Origin: an uncultured Bacillota bacterium
GTDB taxonomy: Bacteria > Bacillota > Clostridia > Oscillospirales > Oscillospiraceae
Length of the DNA stretch: 64,000 nt
NCBI GenBank assembly: GCA_947426945.1
Contig: CANEFX010000014.1
Coordinates: forward strand, 1 to 64,000
Reading direction: 5' to 3'
Below, in pieces: positions 8,452 through 16,492 of the stretch. Below the pieces are notes generated by a model that was not told the origin of the DNA, made no database searches, and was given only the letters and a program-made list of their open reading frames with translations. Every line of letters begins with the position of its first letter. Within the stretch, counting starts at the first letter, position 1. The position numbers were made by a program, and so were the translations under genes.

Positions 8452-9006
8452 TCATTCCTTTCTCGGGTCCGGCAGGTCGATATAGACAGGAGCATGGCCG
8501 GTGGACTCCACAAATCTCAGGAAATCTTCCCGCCTGAGCCGGAGGGTGGAGGTGGAGATGCCCGGATGGCCGCTGATATATTCATCCGCCATCAGCTCCT
8601 TGTCGATGATCAGTTTGACGCGGTGCCCGGCGTCAAACAGCAGCTCCAGAGCGGAAACCGAGCCGGGGATGGTCTGCAGGCAGTCCCGCATGTGGCCGTC
8701 GTCGGCGAAAGACAGCCGGGAGCAGCCCAGCTGGGCGGAAAGGAACTTGGTTTTGAAGGGCTTATCCCCCGGCATCAGCAGCAAGTAGAAGTCGGTCTGC
8801 TGCCGGTTGCACAGGAACAGGTTCTTGCAGATTTTGGCCCCCAGCACCTTCTCCACCTCCTCGCAGAAGCGGATGGTATCAGCGTGGTCGTGGTCCACCC
8901 GGACATAGGGGATAGACAACTCCTCCAGCCGGTCGTAGATAGCCAGTTCCTGGGGGATACGGTCGTCGGTGGGACGGGCTGTGTATCGGGTGGGATCAAT
9001 GTACAT
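8452..9006 (-). CDS. YbaK/ProX-type aminoacyl-tRNA deacylase
   Basis: 184 aa, single YbaK/EbsC domain. Members hydrolyse mischarged tRNA in trans, for example Ala-tRNA(Pro) by ProX. Characteristic stretches are the YVRVDHDHADTI start of the domain, ICKNLFLCNRQQTDFYLLL, and DCLQTIPGSVSALELLFD with the conserved PGSVS loop. AGAGGAG precedes ATG 9006 by 7 nt. The full-length match to the ProX/PrdX group makes Ala-tRNA(Pro) the most likely substrate, but the sequence alone does not fix it. Confidence 0.85.
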   Translation of the reverse strand: MYIDPTRYTARPTDDRIPQELAIYDRLEELSIPYVRVDHDHADTIRFCEEVEKVLGAKICKNLFLCNRQQTDFYLLLMPGDKPFKTKFLSAQLGCSRLSFADDGHMRDCLQTIPGSVSALELLFDAGHRVKLIIDKELMADEYISGHPGISTSTLRLRREDFLRFVESTGHAPVYIDLPDPRKE

Positions 9007-9076
9007 GGCAGTTCTCCTCTAATAGGTATATTCTCGTCCCTCGCGGGGACAAGGCTTCTTTGGCAAAGGAGCCTTC

Positions 9077-9931
9077 TCAGCTCCGCTGAAACCCCAGCAG
9101 CTTTTGGGCGTATCCGCCCAAAATGCCGTCCTTCTCCTCTCGGGTAAGGGGCAGTCCCTCAATGAGCGCAACACCCTCCCTCTGATCCCGCCAGGGACTG
9201 TCGGTACCGAATAGGACCCGTCCGGGAAACTTTCGCACCATGCGGACAAATTGCTCTGTCTCCATCAGGGGCAGGTCGGAGGGGCCGTAGTAGCCGTCTC
9301 CCAGAGGCGAGATGCGGCCCAAGGCAAAGGCGGTGTCCAGATAGACGCCGGTATCGGGCAGCAGGGCTTCCACCCGGTCCCACTCCCGCCAGCCCCCCAT
9401 ATGGGCCAGGATGAGCTTCACCGGCCCCACCTGTTTCAGGGCGTTCCGGGTCATCTCCGGGGTGCAGTGGTCCCGCTCCGGAAATCCGATGTCCCGCCCG
9501 GCGTGGGTGAGGACGACCAGCCCCAGCTCGCCGCAGCGGTCCAGGATACGCAGATAGCGCGGGTCATCAAAGTCGATACCCTGGTAAATGGGGTGGAGCT
9601 TGACCCCCTTCATGCCAAACTGGGCAATGCGGGCCAGCTCCTCCTTCCAGCCGTCAAAATCCGGGTGCATGCAGCCAAAGGACCACAGGCCGGTCTCCCC
9701 GGCCCGGTCGTTCAGACCGGCGGAGGCATCGTTGACGTGGACCACCTGCCGGGCGCTGGTGGCCACCGGGAGGACCAGACAGCCGCCGATGCCCGCCTTT
9801 TCCATTGAGGCCCGCAGCCCCGCCTCGGTACCGTCGGAGAAGGCCACGGTATGGCACATAGACTGGAGCTTTTGGATGGTGGGAGCGGCGATCTTGTCCG
9901 GGAAGGTGTGGGTGTGGATGTCGAAGATCAT
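9077..9931 (-). CDS. Amidohydrolase family 2 (TIM-barrel metal-dependent hydrolase)
   Basis: 284 aa from ATG 9931 (AGAAAGGAAC just upstream); the longer track ORF adds 26 residues with no family match. It is an amidohydrolase-2 (PF04909) beta/alpha barrel. The metal site starts with IHTHTFPDKI, continues with a His in LTHAGRDIGF and another in LILAHMGGW, and ends with the Asp in GTDSPW. Members include decarboxylases and lactonases; no substrate can be inferred. It is divergent from the MATE exporter gene across a 230-bp gap. Confidence 0.85.
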   Translation of the reverse strand: MIFDIHTHTFPDKIAAPTIQKLQSMCHTVAFSDGTEAGLRASMEKAGIGGCLVLPVATSARQVVHVNDASAGLNDRAGETGLWSFGCMHPDFDGWKEELARIAQFGMKGVKLHPIYQGIDFDDPRYLRILDRCGELGLVVLTHAGRDIGFPERDHCTPEMTRNALKQVGPVKLILAHMGGWREWDRVEALLPDTGVYLDTAFALGRISPLGDGYYGPSDLPLMETEQFVRMVRKFPGRVLFGTDSPWRDQREGVALIEGLPLTREEKDGILGGYAQKLLGFQRS

Positions 9932-10032
9932 GGGATATGGTTCCTTTCTGGGTGAAGTATGGTCAAAGTGCACAAGGCGGGCCGCCGGGAAGTTTGGGGA
10001 AGTGGTCAATAGTATTGATTGGCCTGATATGT

Positions 10033-10038
10033 TATACT
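10033..10038 (+). promoter_or_regulatory. Extended -10 promoter of the MATE gene
   Basis: TGtTATACT forms an extended -10 element about 128 nt before the MATE start codon; no strong -35 is seen, which an extended -10 can tolerate. It implies a 5' leader of about 120 nt. Confidence 0.5.
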
Positions 10039-10044
10039 AATCTT

Positions 10045-10160
10045 GTTCATCGGTGAGCAACTGACGGAGTTACACGTCGAGTATGATGACAGTTCCAGGG
10101 GCATTTCTGGAGAAGTCATGGTACCCGGCGCCATTTTTTTGCCCATTTTTCAAGGAGGAG
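10045..10160 (+). ncRNA. Structured 5' leader of the MATE gene (possible cis-regulatory RNA, class unknown)
   Basis: The leader holds several local helices: TCATC/GATGA enclosing about 30 nt that includes AACT-gacgg-AGTT, then TCCAG/CTGGA, and finally a short ATGGT/GCCAT helix running into TTTTTTT just before the ribosome-binding site. A helix plus a seven-T run at the end of a leader is the layout of a transcription-attenuating riboswitch. I do not recognise a known class (no ykkC or preQ1 signature seen). Confidence 0.35.
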
Positions 10161-10165
10161 ATTAC

Positions 10166-11473
10166 ATGGATTTTATCACTGCCAATGTTAAAACGATTTA
10201 TCGGAAATACCTCATCGCATCCATCGGAAGCGCCCTGGCTCTGTCGGTCTATAGCTTTGTGGACACCATCGCCATCGGCCAGTCGGAGGGAGAGCTGGGC
10301 ACCGCCGCCATGGCGGTCATCTCCCCGCTCTACAGCTTCCTCACCTTTTTCGGCATCCTCTGCGGCATCGGCGGCTCGGTGCTGTTCTCCGCCGCCCGTG
10401 GCGAGGGCAGAGAGGAGAAGGCTCAGGCCTGCTACACCCTGTCGCTGACAGCGGCAGGGACGGCAATTGTTCTGCTGTGGACGGGGCTTTTCCTATTCCA
10501 CGACCCTGTTTTCCGGTTTTTCGGCGCGGATGAAATGATTCTGCCCAAGGTGATGGAGTATGCCAAATGGGTCATCCGATTTCTGCCCTTTTTCATCCTG
10601 CCCACATTTTTGGGCGCTTTCCTCCGCAACGACGGCGCGCCTCACCTGGCTATGACAGCAGTGATCGTGGGCGGATGCGTCAACATGCTGGGGGACTGGC
10701 TGCTGGTATTCCCGCTGGGTCTGGGCATGGAGGGAGCCGCCATTGCCACGGTGATTGGCTCAGTGGTGCAGGCCGCGGTTATGTGCGGGCACTTCTTCCG
10801 AAAGCAGTGTGGTCTGCGGCTGGTGTGGCCTCACCACTTCGGAAAGGGCATCCGGAAACTGGGGACCGCCGGTATCGGTTCCGGGATTCTGGACCTGGGC
10901 TCCGTATTTATCGCCGTCCTGATGAACAACCAGATTATGCGCTACGGAGGACCCACGGAGCTGGCTGTCTATGGGGTGATTGCCGCCGTCAGTCCCCTGT
11001 TCCAGGCGGTGTTCGGCGGGGTGGGCCAGGCCATCCAACCCCTGGTCTCAGCCAACTGCGGGGCAAAGGAGTGGGACCGCGTCCGAGCCTTCTGGCGGCT
11101 GGGGCTGATTACCTCTCTGGCGCTGGGGGTGGTCTTTACCTGCCTGGGGGAGCTGTTTCCCGTCTCCATCGTCCGGATGTTTATGGACGCCGCCCCGGAG
11201 ACGCTGTCTATCGTGCCAGGAATTTTCCGCTCCTACTTTCTGCTCTTCCTCCCGCTGGGGGTAACGGTGCTGTCTACCTACTTTTTGGAGTCCATTCTTC
11301 ACGGAAAAATGTCCATGCTGACTGCCCTTCTGCGCAGCGTTCTTGTCAGCGGTCCGGTAATTCTGGCGCTGCCTCTGCTGCTGGACCTGGCAGGGCTGTG
11401 GCTGGCTCTGCCGGTGTCGGAGTGCGTTGTGGCGGCCGCCGTTCTTGTGTATATCAAAAAACGAACAGTATGA
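10166..11473 (+). CDS. MATE-family multidrug/cation efflux transporter
   Basis: 435 aa. Twelve hydrophobic helices in two repeated MatE halves, as expected of Na+/H+-coupled exporters in the plasma membrane. Signature stretches include YSFVDTIAIGQSEGELGTAAMAVI in the first half and GVGQAIQPLVSANCGAKEW in the second. CAAGGAGGAG lies 5 nt before ATG 10166; the upstream extension in the track is leader, not protein. The substrate is unknown; an attenuator-like leader suggests ligand-controlled expression. Confidence 0.92.
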   Translation: MDFITANVKTIYRKYLIASIGSALALSVYSFVDTIAIGQSEGELGTAAMAVISPLYSFLTFFGILCGIGGSVLFSAARGEGREEKAQACYTLSLTAAGTAIVLLWTGLFLFHDPVFRFFGADEMILPKVMEYAKWVIRFLPFFILPTFLGAFLRNDGAPHLAMTAVIVGGCVNMLGDWLLVFPLGLGMEGAAIATVIGSVVQAAVMCGHFFRKQCGLRLVWPHHFGKGIRKLGTAGIGSGILDLGSVFIAVLMNNQIMRYGGPTELAVYGVIAAVSPLFQAVFGGVGQAIQPLVSANCGAKEWDRVRAFWRLGLITSLALGVVFTCLGELFPVSIVRMFMDAAPETLSIVPGIFRSYFLLFLPLGVTVLSTYFLESILHGKMSMLTALLRSVLVSGPVILALPLLLDLAGLWLALPVSECVVAAAVLVYIKKRTV

Positions 11474-11558
11474 CCATATCTGTTCAAATATGGACGAAGC
11501 CTGCGGCACACCTAAGCATACCACAGGCTCCGCGAATTTGAAAGAGGCAGGGGAAATT

Positions 11559-13133
11559 TTATTGGGGGTCGCCCAGGGCCTGGCTCTTGCGGACGGTGAC
11601 TTTCTCCTCGTAGCAGGAAAAAGCATCCTCCACCAGCTCCTTCCGCGGCTTGGCGGTAACAAGTGATACCACAGGCACGATAACCAGCCCGGCAATCATA
11701 CAGAAAGCGCCGCAATTGATGGGGGAGACCAGCAGAGCGGGGAAGTGGGCCTTCAGAGGGGAGATATCGGCCAGCATGACCACGGTGGAGAAGATAAAGC
11801 TGGCCCAGCAAGCGAGTTTGGTAGTTCCCTTCCAGTACAGGCCGTAGAGGAAGGGAGCCAGGAAAGCTCCTGCGAGGGCTCCCCAGGATACGCCCATCAG
11901 CTGGGCGATAAAGGTGACGCTGGACCTGTACTGAATGATGGCCAGCACCGCGGAAATGGCGATAAACACCGCAATGAGCACCCGCATGATAAATACCTGC
12001 TTCTTTTCGTCCATCTCTTTGATAATGTGGCCCTTGAGCAGGTCCAGCGTCATAGTGGAGCTGGAGGTGAGCACCAGGGAGCTGAGGGTGGACATGGAGG
12101 CAGACAGCACCAGGATCACTACCACGGCGATAAGGAGTTCCGGCAGGTTGGAGAGCATGGTGGGAATGACCGCATCGAAGCCGCCCACAGGTGTGCCGCT
12201 GCCGGTGGGGTCCAGCTGGGAGGAGAACAGCCGGCCGAAGCCGCCCAGGAAATAGCAGCCGCCGGCCACCACCATAGCGAAAAGGGTGGAAATCACAGTG
12301 CCGGTGTTGATGGATTTCTCGCTCTTGATTGCGTAGAACTTCTGCACCATCTGGGGCAGGCCCCAGGTGCCCAGGGAGGTGAGAATCACCACCCCCAGCA
12401 GGTTTACCGGGTCAGGACCGAAAAAGGAAGCGAACACGCCGGGGGCCTCTGCCACCGGGCCGGCGGCGGTCTCGTTGGACACCTGAGCCAGCTTGGTCAG
12501 GGCCGCCATAAAGCCGCCCTGGCTGTTCAGCACCGCTACGATGACAGCGCAGATACCGAAGAGCATAATGATGCCCTGAATAAAGTCGTTAATGGCAGTG
12601 GCCATATAGCCGCCGGCGATCACGTAAATGCCGGTGAGGATGGCCATAACCACAACGCACACCGCGTAGTCGATATCAAAGGCCATACCAAACAGACGGC
12701 TGAGGCCGTTGTACAGGCTGGCAGTGTAGGGGATCAGGAAAATAAAAATAATTACCGAAGCGGCAATTTTCAGCGAGGCGGAGCCAAACCGCTTCCCGAA
12801 AAATTCCGGCATGGTGGCGGAATCCAGGTGCTGAGTCATAATACGGGTCCGACGGCCCAGCACCACCCAGGCCAGCAGGGAACCCAGCACGGCGTTTCCA
12901 ATGCCCGCCCAGGTGGCGGCGATACCGTACTTCCAGCCAAACTGGCCGGCATAGCCCACAAAGACCACGGCGGAAAAGTAGGAAGTACCGTAGGCGAAAG
13001 CGGTGAGCCAGGGACCCACGGAGCGTCCGCCCAGCACAAAGCCGTTGACGTCGGTGGCGTTCTTGCGGCAGTAGAGGCCGATGCCCACCATCACGCCGAA
13101 GAATACCAGAAGCATAATCAATTTAATTGCCAT
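11559..13133 (-). CDS. Sodium:solute symporter (SSS/SLC5 family)
   Basis: 524 aa, about 13 transmembrane helices, full length for the family. It shows the SSS pattern GFVLGGRSVGPWLTAFAYG near the N-terminus and the unwound TM1 region with YFSAVVFVGYAGQFGW. It imports a small organic solute with Na+. It resembles the PutP/PanF branch, but proline versus pantothenate or another substrate cannot be settled. It has a strong promoter (13184-13212) with an inverted repeat in its spacer, so it is probably repressor-controlled. Confidence 0.88.
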   Translation of the reverse strand: MAIKLIMLLVFFGVMVGIGLYCRKNATDVNGFVLGGRSVGPWLTAFAYGTSYFSAVVFVGYAGQFGWKYGIAATWAGIGNAVLGSLLAWVVLGRRTRIMTQHLDSATMPEFFGKRFGSASLKIAASVIIFIFLIPYTASLYNGLSRLFGMAFDIDYAVCVVVMAILTGIYVIAGGYMATAINDFIQGIIMLFGICAVIVAVLNSQGGFMAALTKLAQVSNETAAGPVAEAPGVFASFFGPDPVNLLGVVILTSLGTWGLPQMVQKFYAIKSEKSINTGTVISTLFAMVVAGGCYFLGGFGRLFSSQLDPTGSGTPVGGFDAVIPTMLSNLPELLIAVVVILVLSASMSTLSSLVLTSSSTMTLDLLKGHIIKEMDEKKQVFIMRVLIAVFIAISAVLAIIQYRSSVTFIAQLMGVSWGALAGAFLAPFLYGLYWKGTTKLACWASFIFSTVVMLADISPLKAHFPALLVSPINCGAFCMIAGLVIVPVVSLVTAKPRKELVEDAFSCYEEKVTVRKSQALGDPQ

Positions 13134-13183
13134 ACGAAACAGTCCTCTCCTCGCGCCGTTGCTTTGGCGATTTTTACTGCTAA

Positions 13184-13212
13184 AGTGTAACGCAAAAAAG
13201 CGTTAAAGTCAA
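13184..13212 (-). promoter_or_regulatory. Sigma-A promoter of the sodium:solute symporter
   Basis: On the minus strand TTGACT (13207-13212), a 17-bp spacer and TACACT (13184-13189), about 50 bp before the ATG. Confidence 0.8.
13188..13205. promoter_or_regulatory. Operator-like inverted repeat inside the symporter promoter
   Basis: Perfect 6-bp arms TAACGC-aaaaaa-GCGTTA occupying the promoter spacer. A protein bound here would block RNA polymerase. The TetR gene next door is one candidate; the sequence differs from the palindrome at the AGCS promoter, so two regulators or one relaxed one may be involved. Confidence 0.65.
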
Positions 13213-13249
13213 GAGGTATTTTTAGTTTTTTTAAGAAATTTTTAACAAA

Positions 13250-13274
13250 GAAAACCGCACTAGGTGCGGTTTTC
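13250..13274 (-). terminator. Terminator of the TetR gene
   Basis: A perfect 11-bp stem GAAAACCGCAC/GTGCGGTTTTC with a 3-nt loop, followed on the minus strand by a T-rich run (tttgttaaaaattt). Confidence 0.8.
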
Positions 13275-13285
13275 TCAGCTGCTTA

Positions 13286-13981
13286 TCAATTGACGTGAAC
13301 TGAAAACGGCAAATGGTCCGGATAGCGGAAGGCAAACAATTCCAACTGATTCTGAACACAGGAGATATACCGGGCCTTCCGCTGCTCAGCATGGCTGGCA
13401 TACTGCGAATCACGAAGGGCCTCCTGAAGAAACCCCTGATACATATAAAAAATACTAACGTTAAGCAGTATTAACGGCGTATCGGCAGGGCGGCTGCCCC
13501 GATAAAGAAAAAGCTGTAAAATATCCAAATACCGCTCTTCTAAGGCCTGATGGCTGTTAATTTCCTGCGTAATTTCAGAGGAATTCCCGGTATCCGGAAA
13601 ATATATGCGCAGACAATCCTCAATGATATAAGAGGTACGGCCGCTGGCGGTGCCAAAATATAAATTATACATCAGATGAGGATGGTAAAATGAATAATGC
13701 GCGAAAAGCCGTTCATAGTCCAAATAAGGTTCAATAGAGGCCTGCGCATTTTGCACCGTCCGACACATTTCTTCGGTGGCAATAAAATAATCCCGAAAAT
13801 ACAAAGCAGTGGCATACAGCAAAAGTTCATCCAGGGAAGCAAAATGCCTGTATAGATTACCAACAGAAAAACCGGTGAGATTGGCAATCTTTCGGATATT
13901 AATCTGGTCAAGCTCCTCTTGGCAAATTAGAGAATAGGCCGCATCAATGTATTTCTTTTTTGTGGAAATATCTTTTGCCAT
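13286..13981 (-). CDS. TetR/AcrR-family transcriptional regulator
   Basis: 231 aa from ATG 13981 (GGAG 9 nt upstream; the track start is a TTG five codons earlier). The N-terminal helix-turn-helix is clear: YIDAAYSLICQEELDQINIRK then TGFSVGNLYRHFASLDELL. The C-terminal ligand domain (~70-231) is not assignable. It is flanked by a sodium:solute symporter and by tenA plus an AGCS symporter, all on the minus strand, and perfect inverted repeats stand in both transporter promoters. It is likely a local repressor of uptake, by inference only. Confidence 0.88.
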   Translation of the reverse strand: MAKDISTKKKYIDAAYSLICQEELDQINIRKIANLTGFSVGNLYRHFASLDELLLYATALYFRDYFIATEEMCRTVQNAQASIEPYLDYERLFAHYSFYHPHLMYNLYFGTASGRTSYIIEDCLRIYFPDTGNSSEITQEINSHQALEERYLDILQLFLYRGSRPADTPLILLNVSIFYMYQGFLQEALRDSQYASHAEQRKARYISCVQNQLELFAFRYPDHLPFSVHVN

Positions 13982-14062
13982 ATTTAGTTTCTCCAATCAA
14001 GCTACAACACTTATTTTTTATTATACAAGATAAAAAACTCAAGTGTCAAGGGGTGAAAACAG

Positions 14063-14092
14063 CCCCCCTGCAGTCAAAGACTGCGAGGGGGG
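14063..14092 (-). terminator. Hairpin after tenA
   Basis: CCCCCCTGCAGTC-aaa-GACTGCgAGGGGGG, 13 bp with one bulged base, 27 bp beyond the tenA stop. On the minus strand it is followed by ctgttttc, a weak T-tract. Confidence 0.6.
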
Positions 14093-14118
14093 CGGAAGAG
14101 GGGGGTGAAGAATATACG

Positions 14119-14781
14119 TCAGCCGGCAAACGCCATATCCCAGAATCGGAACTCGTGCTCTGTCCCTGTGAGAAAAACCTCCAATAAGCGGCGCTTCTGC
14201 GTATCCACCACATTTTTGACGATCAGGTCACATAGGGCAACGGTACGGTCATAACAGCCTTTATATCCCTCGCCGCAGTAGTGGTCGATCCACTCTTTAT
14301 AGTAATTATTTTCATAGGTTCCCAGAGCTATTGCACGTTCCCGACAATTAGACGCAATATAATAATAACTCAAGGCACAGGGCATCAGACCAATCAGACC
14401 CTCTTCCAAGGTTCCATACTGAGAGACATGGAGCATATAGTCCAAATACGCTTTATTTACTGGGTGAACAGGTTGTGCTAAAGCCTCTTCTTCCGAATAT
14501 CCCAGATCCTTTAAATACTGGATATGCATCATGGACTCATCAGAGACGATAACGTCCATATCCCGATACAGGCGGCGCATAATCTCTGTATCATCACTTT
14601 TAATCATACCCCAGGCATACACCTTGGCATAATATTTCAAATAAATGGTGTCTTGGATCAAATAGCGGGTAAATTTGTTTTTGTCCAATGAACCATCGAT
14701 CATACCAGTAATGAAGGGGTGTTCCATCATATTCTCCCATATATCCTTTACGCTGCCCATCAGCTGATCTGAAAAAGCCAT
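14119..14781 (-). CDS. tenA: TenA/thiaminase II family protein
   Basis: 220 aa, typical length. TenA is an all-helical tetrameric enzyme that hydrolyses aminopyrimidine breakdown products of thiamin (salvage of HMP) or thiamin itself. The conserved catalytic Cys is present in LMPCALSYYYIA (~135), and the C-terminal EFRFWDMAF matches the EFxFWEMA-type end with the active-site Glu. It lies 43 bp after the AGCS symporter gene, probably in one transcript. No other thi gene is in the window, which suggests a salvage role with the neighbouring symporter. Confidence 0.87.
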   Translation of the reverse strand: MAFSDQLMGSVKDIWENMMEHPFITGMIDGSLDKNKFTRYLIQDTIYLKYYAKVYAWGMIKSDDTEIMRRLYRDMDVIVSDESMMHIQYLKDLGYSEEEALAQPVHPVNKAYLDYMLHVSQYGTLEEGLIGLMPCALSYYYIASNCRERAIALGTYENNYYKEWIDHYCGEGYKGCYDRTVALCDLIVKNVVDTQKRRLLEVFLTGTEHEFRFWDMAFAG

Positions 14782-14824
14782 ACCAAATCCTCCATAATTT
14801 CAGTTTGTAATTTTAGAAACTCAA

Positions 14825-16288
14825 TTATTGCGAAATATCCTTCCAAACCTCAGCATTTTTGATGCCCAGCTCTTCCGGGTTGAAAACGGGTACCTGAACC
14901 CCGGCTTTTCGTTGCTTATCGTAATCCCGCAGGGCCTTCAGGGCAGGGCCGCAGATAATCAGAATCAGTGCCAGATGAGACCATGTAAGCAGACCGCCGG
15001 CAATATCGGACAGATTCCAAATCCGTTGAGCGGGCCAAATAGAGCCAAAGAAGACGCAGGCGGCATAAAGAATGCGCATGCCGTACAATAGGCCCCGCTG
15101 TAAATTGGCATTCATACGACGGGTGAGGTAGACAAAACTGGTCTCTGCCTGAATATAGTAGTTGAGCAGCGAGGTAAAGGCAAACACGGACAGCAGCAGG
15201 GCCAAGATAATCGCACCGCCGGGCAGTACCGTCTGGATGGCGAACTGCATATAGGGGGCCCCGGAGTCTACGCCCGGAAGATTCTCCACCAAAAAGCCGC
15301 CCACAGGATTCTCCACATTATAGCAGCCTGAAACCAATATAATCAGGGCAGAAATGGTGCAGATAACCAATGTATCCATTAAAACAGAGATCGACTGAAT
15401 CAGCCCCTGCTCTGCAGGGTGATTGCAGGAGGCCGCTGCAGCCGCGGCGCTCCCGGCACCCTGTCCCGCCTCATTAGAATACACTCCACGGCGGACGCCC
15501 CAGGTCAGGGCGGACCCCATCAGACCGCCAAAGAAAGAACGGGCGCTGAACGCAGACTCAAAAATCAGGGCGATTGCAGCAGGCACCTTGGTAATATTCA
15601 CTGCAATTAAAATCAGACCCAACGCCAAATAGGCAATACACATTCCAGGCACTAATTTAGATGTTGAACTGGCAATCCGCCGAATCCCGCCGAATGTGAT
15701 AAACAGCAGCAGCCCGGCCAGCGCCAAAGCTACCACTATGGCGTTAAAGTGAAATGCAGTGGTTATGGTCCCTGTTATAGTGTTCGCCTGGACGCCGGGA
15801 TTTCCAAACATATTGGCAATGACTACGATCAGGGCCACAAGAGTACCGTACCACTTGATTCCAAGCGCCTTCTCAGCGTAGTAGGACTGACCGCCCACGA
15901 ACTGGCCCTCACTGTCTACGGACTTATAAATCTGGGCCAGGGTAGATTCAATAAAAGCAGAAGCAGCGCCAAACACGGCAGACATCCACATCCAAAAAAT
16001 AGCGCCGGGTCCGCCTGCGCAAATTGCTACAGCCACACCAGAAATATTCCCTGTGCCCACGCGGCCTCCTACCGTAAGAAGGAATGCCTGTGGTCCGGAA
16101 ATTCCCTTGTCAGAATCCTTCGATTTTGGGGGATGCAAAATCAGATGAAGTCCCTGCATAAAACCGCGGAACTGAACCCCACGCGTCAGAAGCGTAAAAA
16201 GCAGACCCGCTCCCAACAAAAACCATACGCAACTATCATGCCAGACCACACCTAAAATCGTGCCGACAATTTTGTCGAACAGTTCCAT
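14825..16288 (-). CDS. AGCS-family sodium:amino-acid (alanine/glycine) symporter
   Basis: 487 aa, about 11 transmembrane helices. Family signatures are GGRVGTGNISGVAVAICAGG, GPGAIFWMWMSAVFGAAS and RRGVYSNEAGQGAGSAA. Members import alanine or glycine with Na+. GGAGGG lies 11 nt before ATG 16288. A strong promoter followed by a perfect 14-bp palindrome controls it. Co-transcription with tenA raises the possibility of another small amine substrate such as an aminopyrimidine, but this is only inference. Confidence 0.9.
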   Translation of the reverse strand: MELFDKIVGTILGVVWHDSCVWFLLGAGLLFTLLTRGVQFRGFMQGLHLILHPPKSKDSDKGISGPQAFLLTVGGRVGTGNISGVAVAICAGGPGAIFWMWMSAVFGAASAFIESTLAQIYKSVDSEGQFVGGQSYYAEKALGIKWYGTLVALIVVIANMFGNPGVQANTITGTITTAFHFNAIVVALALAGLLLFITFGGIRRIASSTSKLVPGMCIAYLALGLILIAVNITKVPAAIALIFESAFSARSFFGGLMGSALTWGVRRGVYSNEAGQGAGSAAAAAASCNHPAEQGLIQSISVLMDTLVICTISALIILVSGCYNVENPVGGFLVENLPGVDSGAPYMQFAIQTVLPGGAIILALLLSVFAFTSLLNYYIQAETSFVYLTRRMNANLQRGLLYGMRILYAACVFFGSIWPAQRIWNLSDIAGGLLTWSHLALILIICGPALKALRDYDKQRKAGVQVPVFNPEELGIKNAEVWKDISQ

Positions 16289-16328
16289 TTGTATATATCC
16301 CTCCTATACTTTACTTCCAATCAAAAAT

Positions 16329-16342
16329 GTAATCGCGATTAC
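16329..16342. promoter_or_regulatory. Perfect 14-bp palindromic operator downstream of the AGCS promoter
   Basis: GTAATCGCGATTAC is fully self-complementary and is flanked by tcaaaaa and tttttga, which extend the symmetry with a single-base offset. It covers the predicted transcription start, a standard repressor position. The neighbouring TetR protein is the most likely ligand. Confidence 0.75.
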
Positions 16343-16348
16343 TTTTTG

Positions 16349-16377
16349 AGGATAGCACAGAAACAACCGGAAGTCAA
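16349..16377 (-). promoter_or_regulatory. Sigma-A promoter of the AGCS-tenA unit
   Basis: TTGACT (16372-16377), a 17-bp spacer and TATCCT (16349-16354) on the minus strand, about 60 bp before the AGCS start codon. Confidence 0.8.
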
Positions 16378-16424
16378 GGGTAACTTTTTATCTTTTTGCC
16401 AACAAGTTATCACAGAATAAAAAG

Positions 16425-16464
16425 ATAGCGGCTAAGGCAATTATTTTAGTGCCTCAGCCGCTAT
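16425..16464 (-). terminator. Terminator of the DUF6056-like gene
   Basis: A 15-bp stem with one mismatch (ATAGCGGCTaAGGCA / TGCCTcAGCCGCTAT), followed on the minus strand by ctttttatt. Confidence 0.8.
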
Positions 16465-16492
16465 GTATGTTATTCTGCACACCTGGAAAACA

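Noticed and set aside
10045-10160. Known guanidine (ykkC) riboswitch for the MATE gene
   Set aside because: The conserved ykkC blocks are not present; kept as an unclassified leader instead.
11745-13190. 481-aa plus-strand ORF opposite the sodium:solute symporter
   Set aside because: His/Gly/Gln-rich shadow with no recognisable family.
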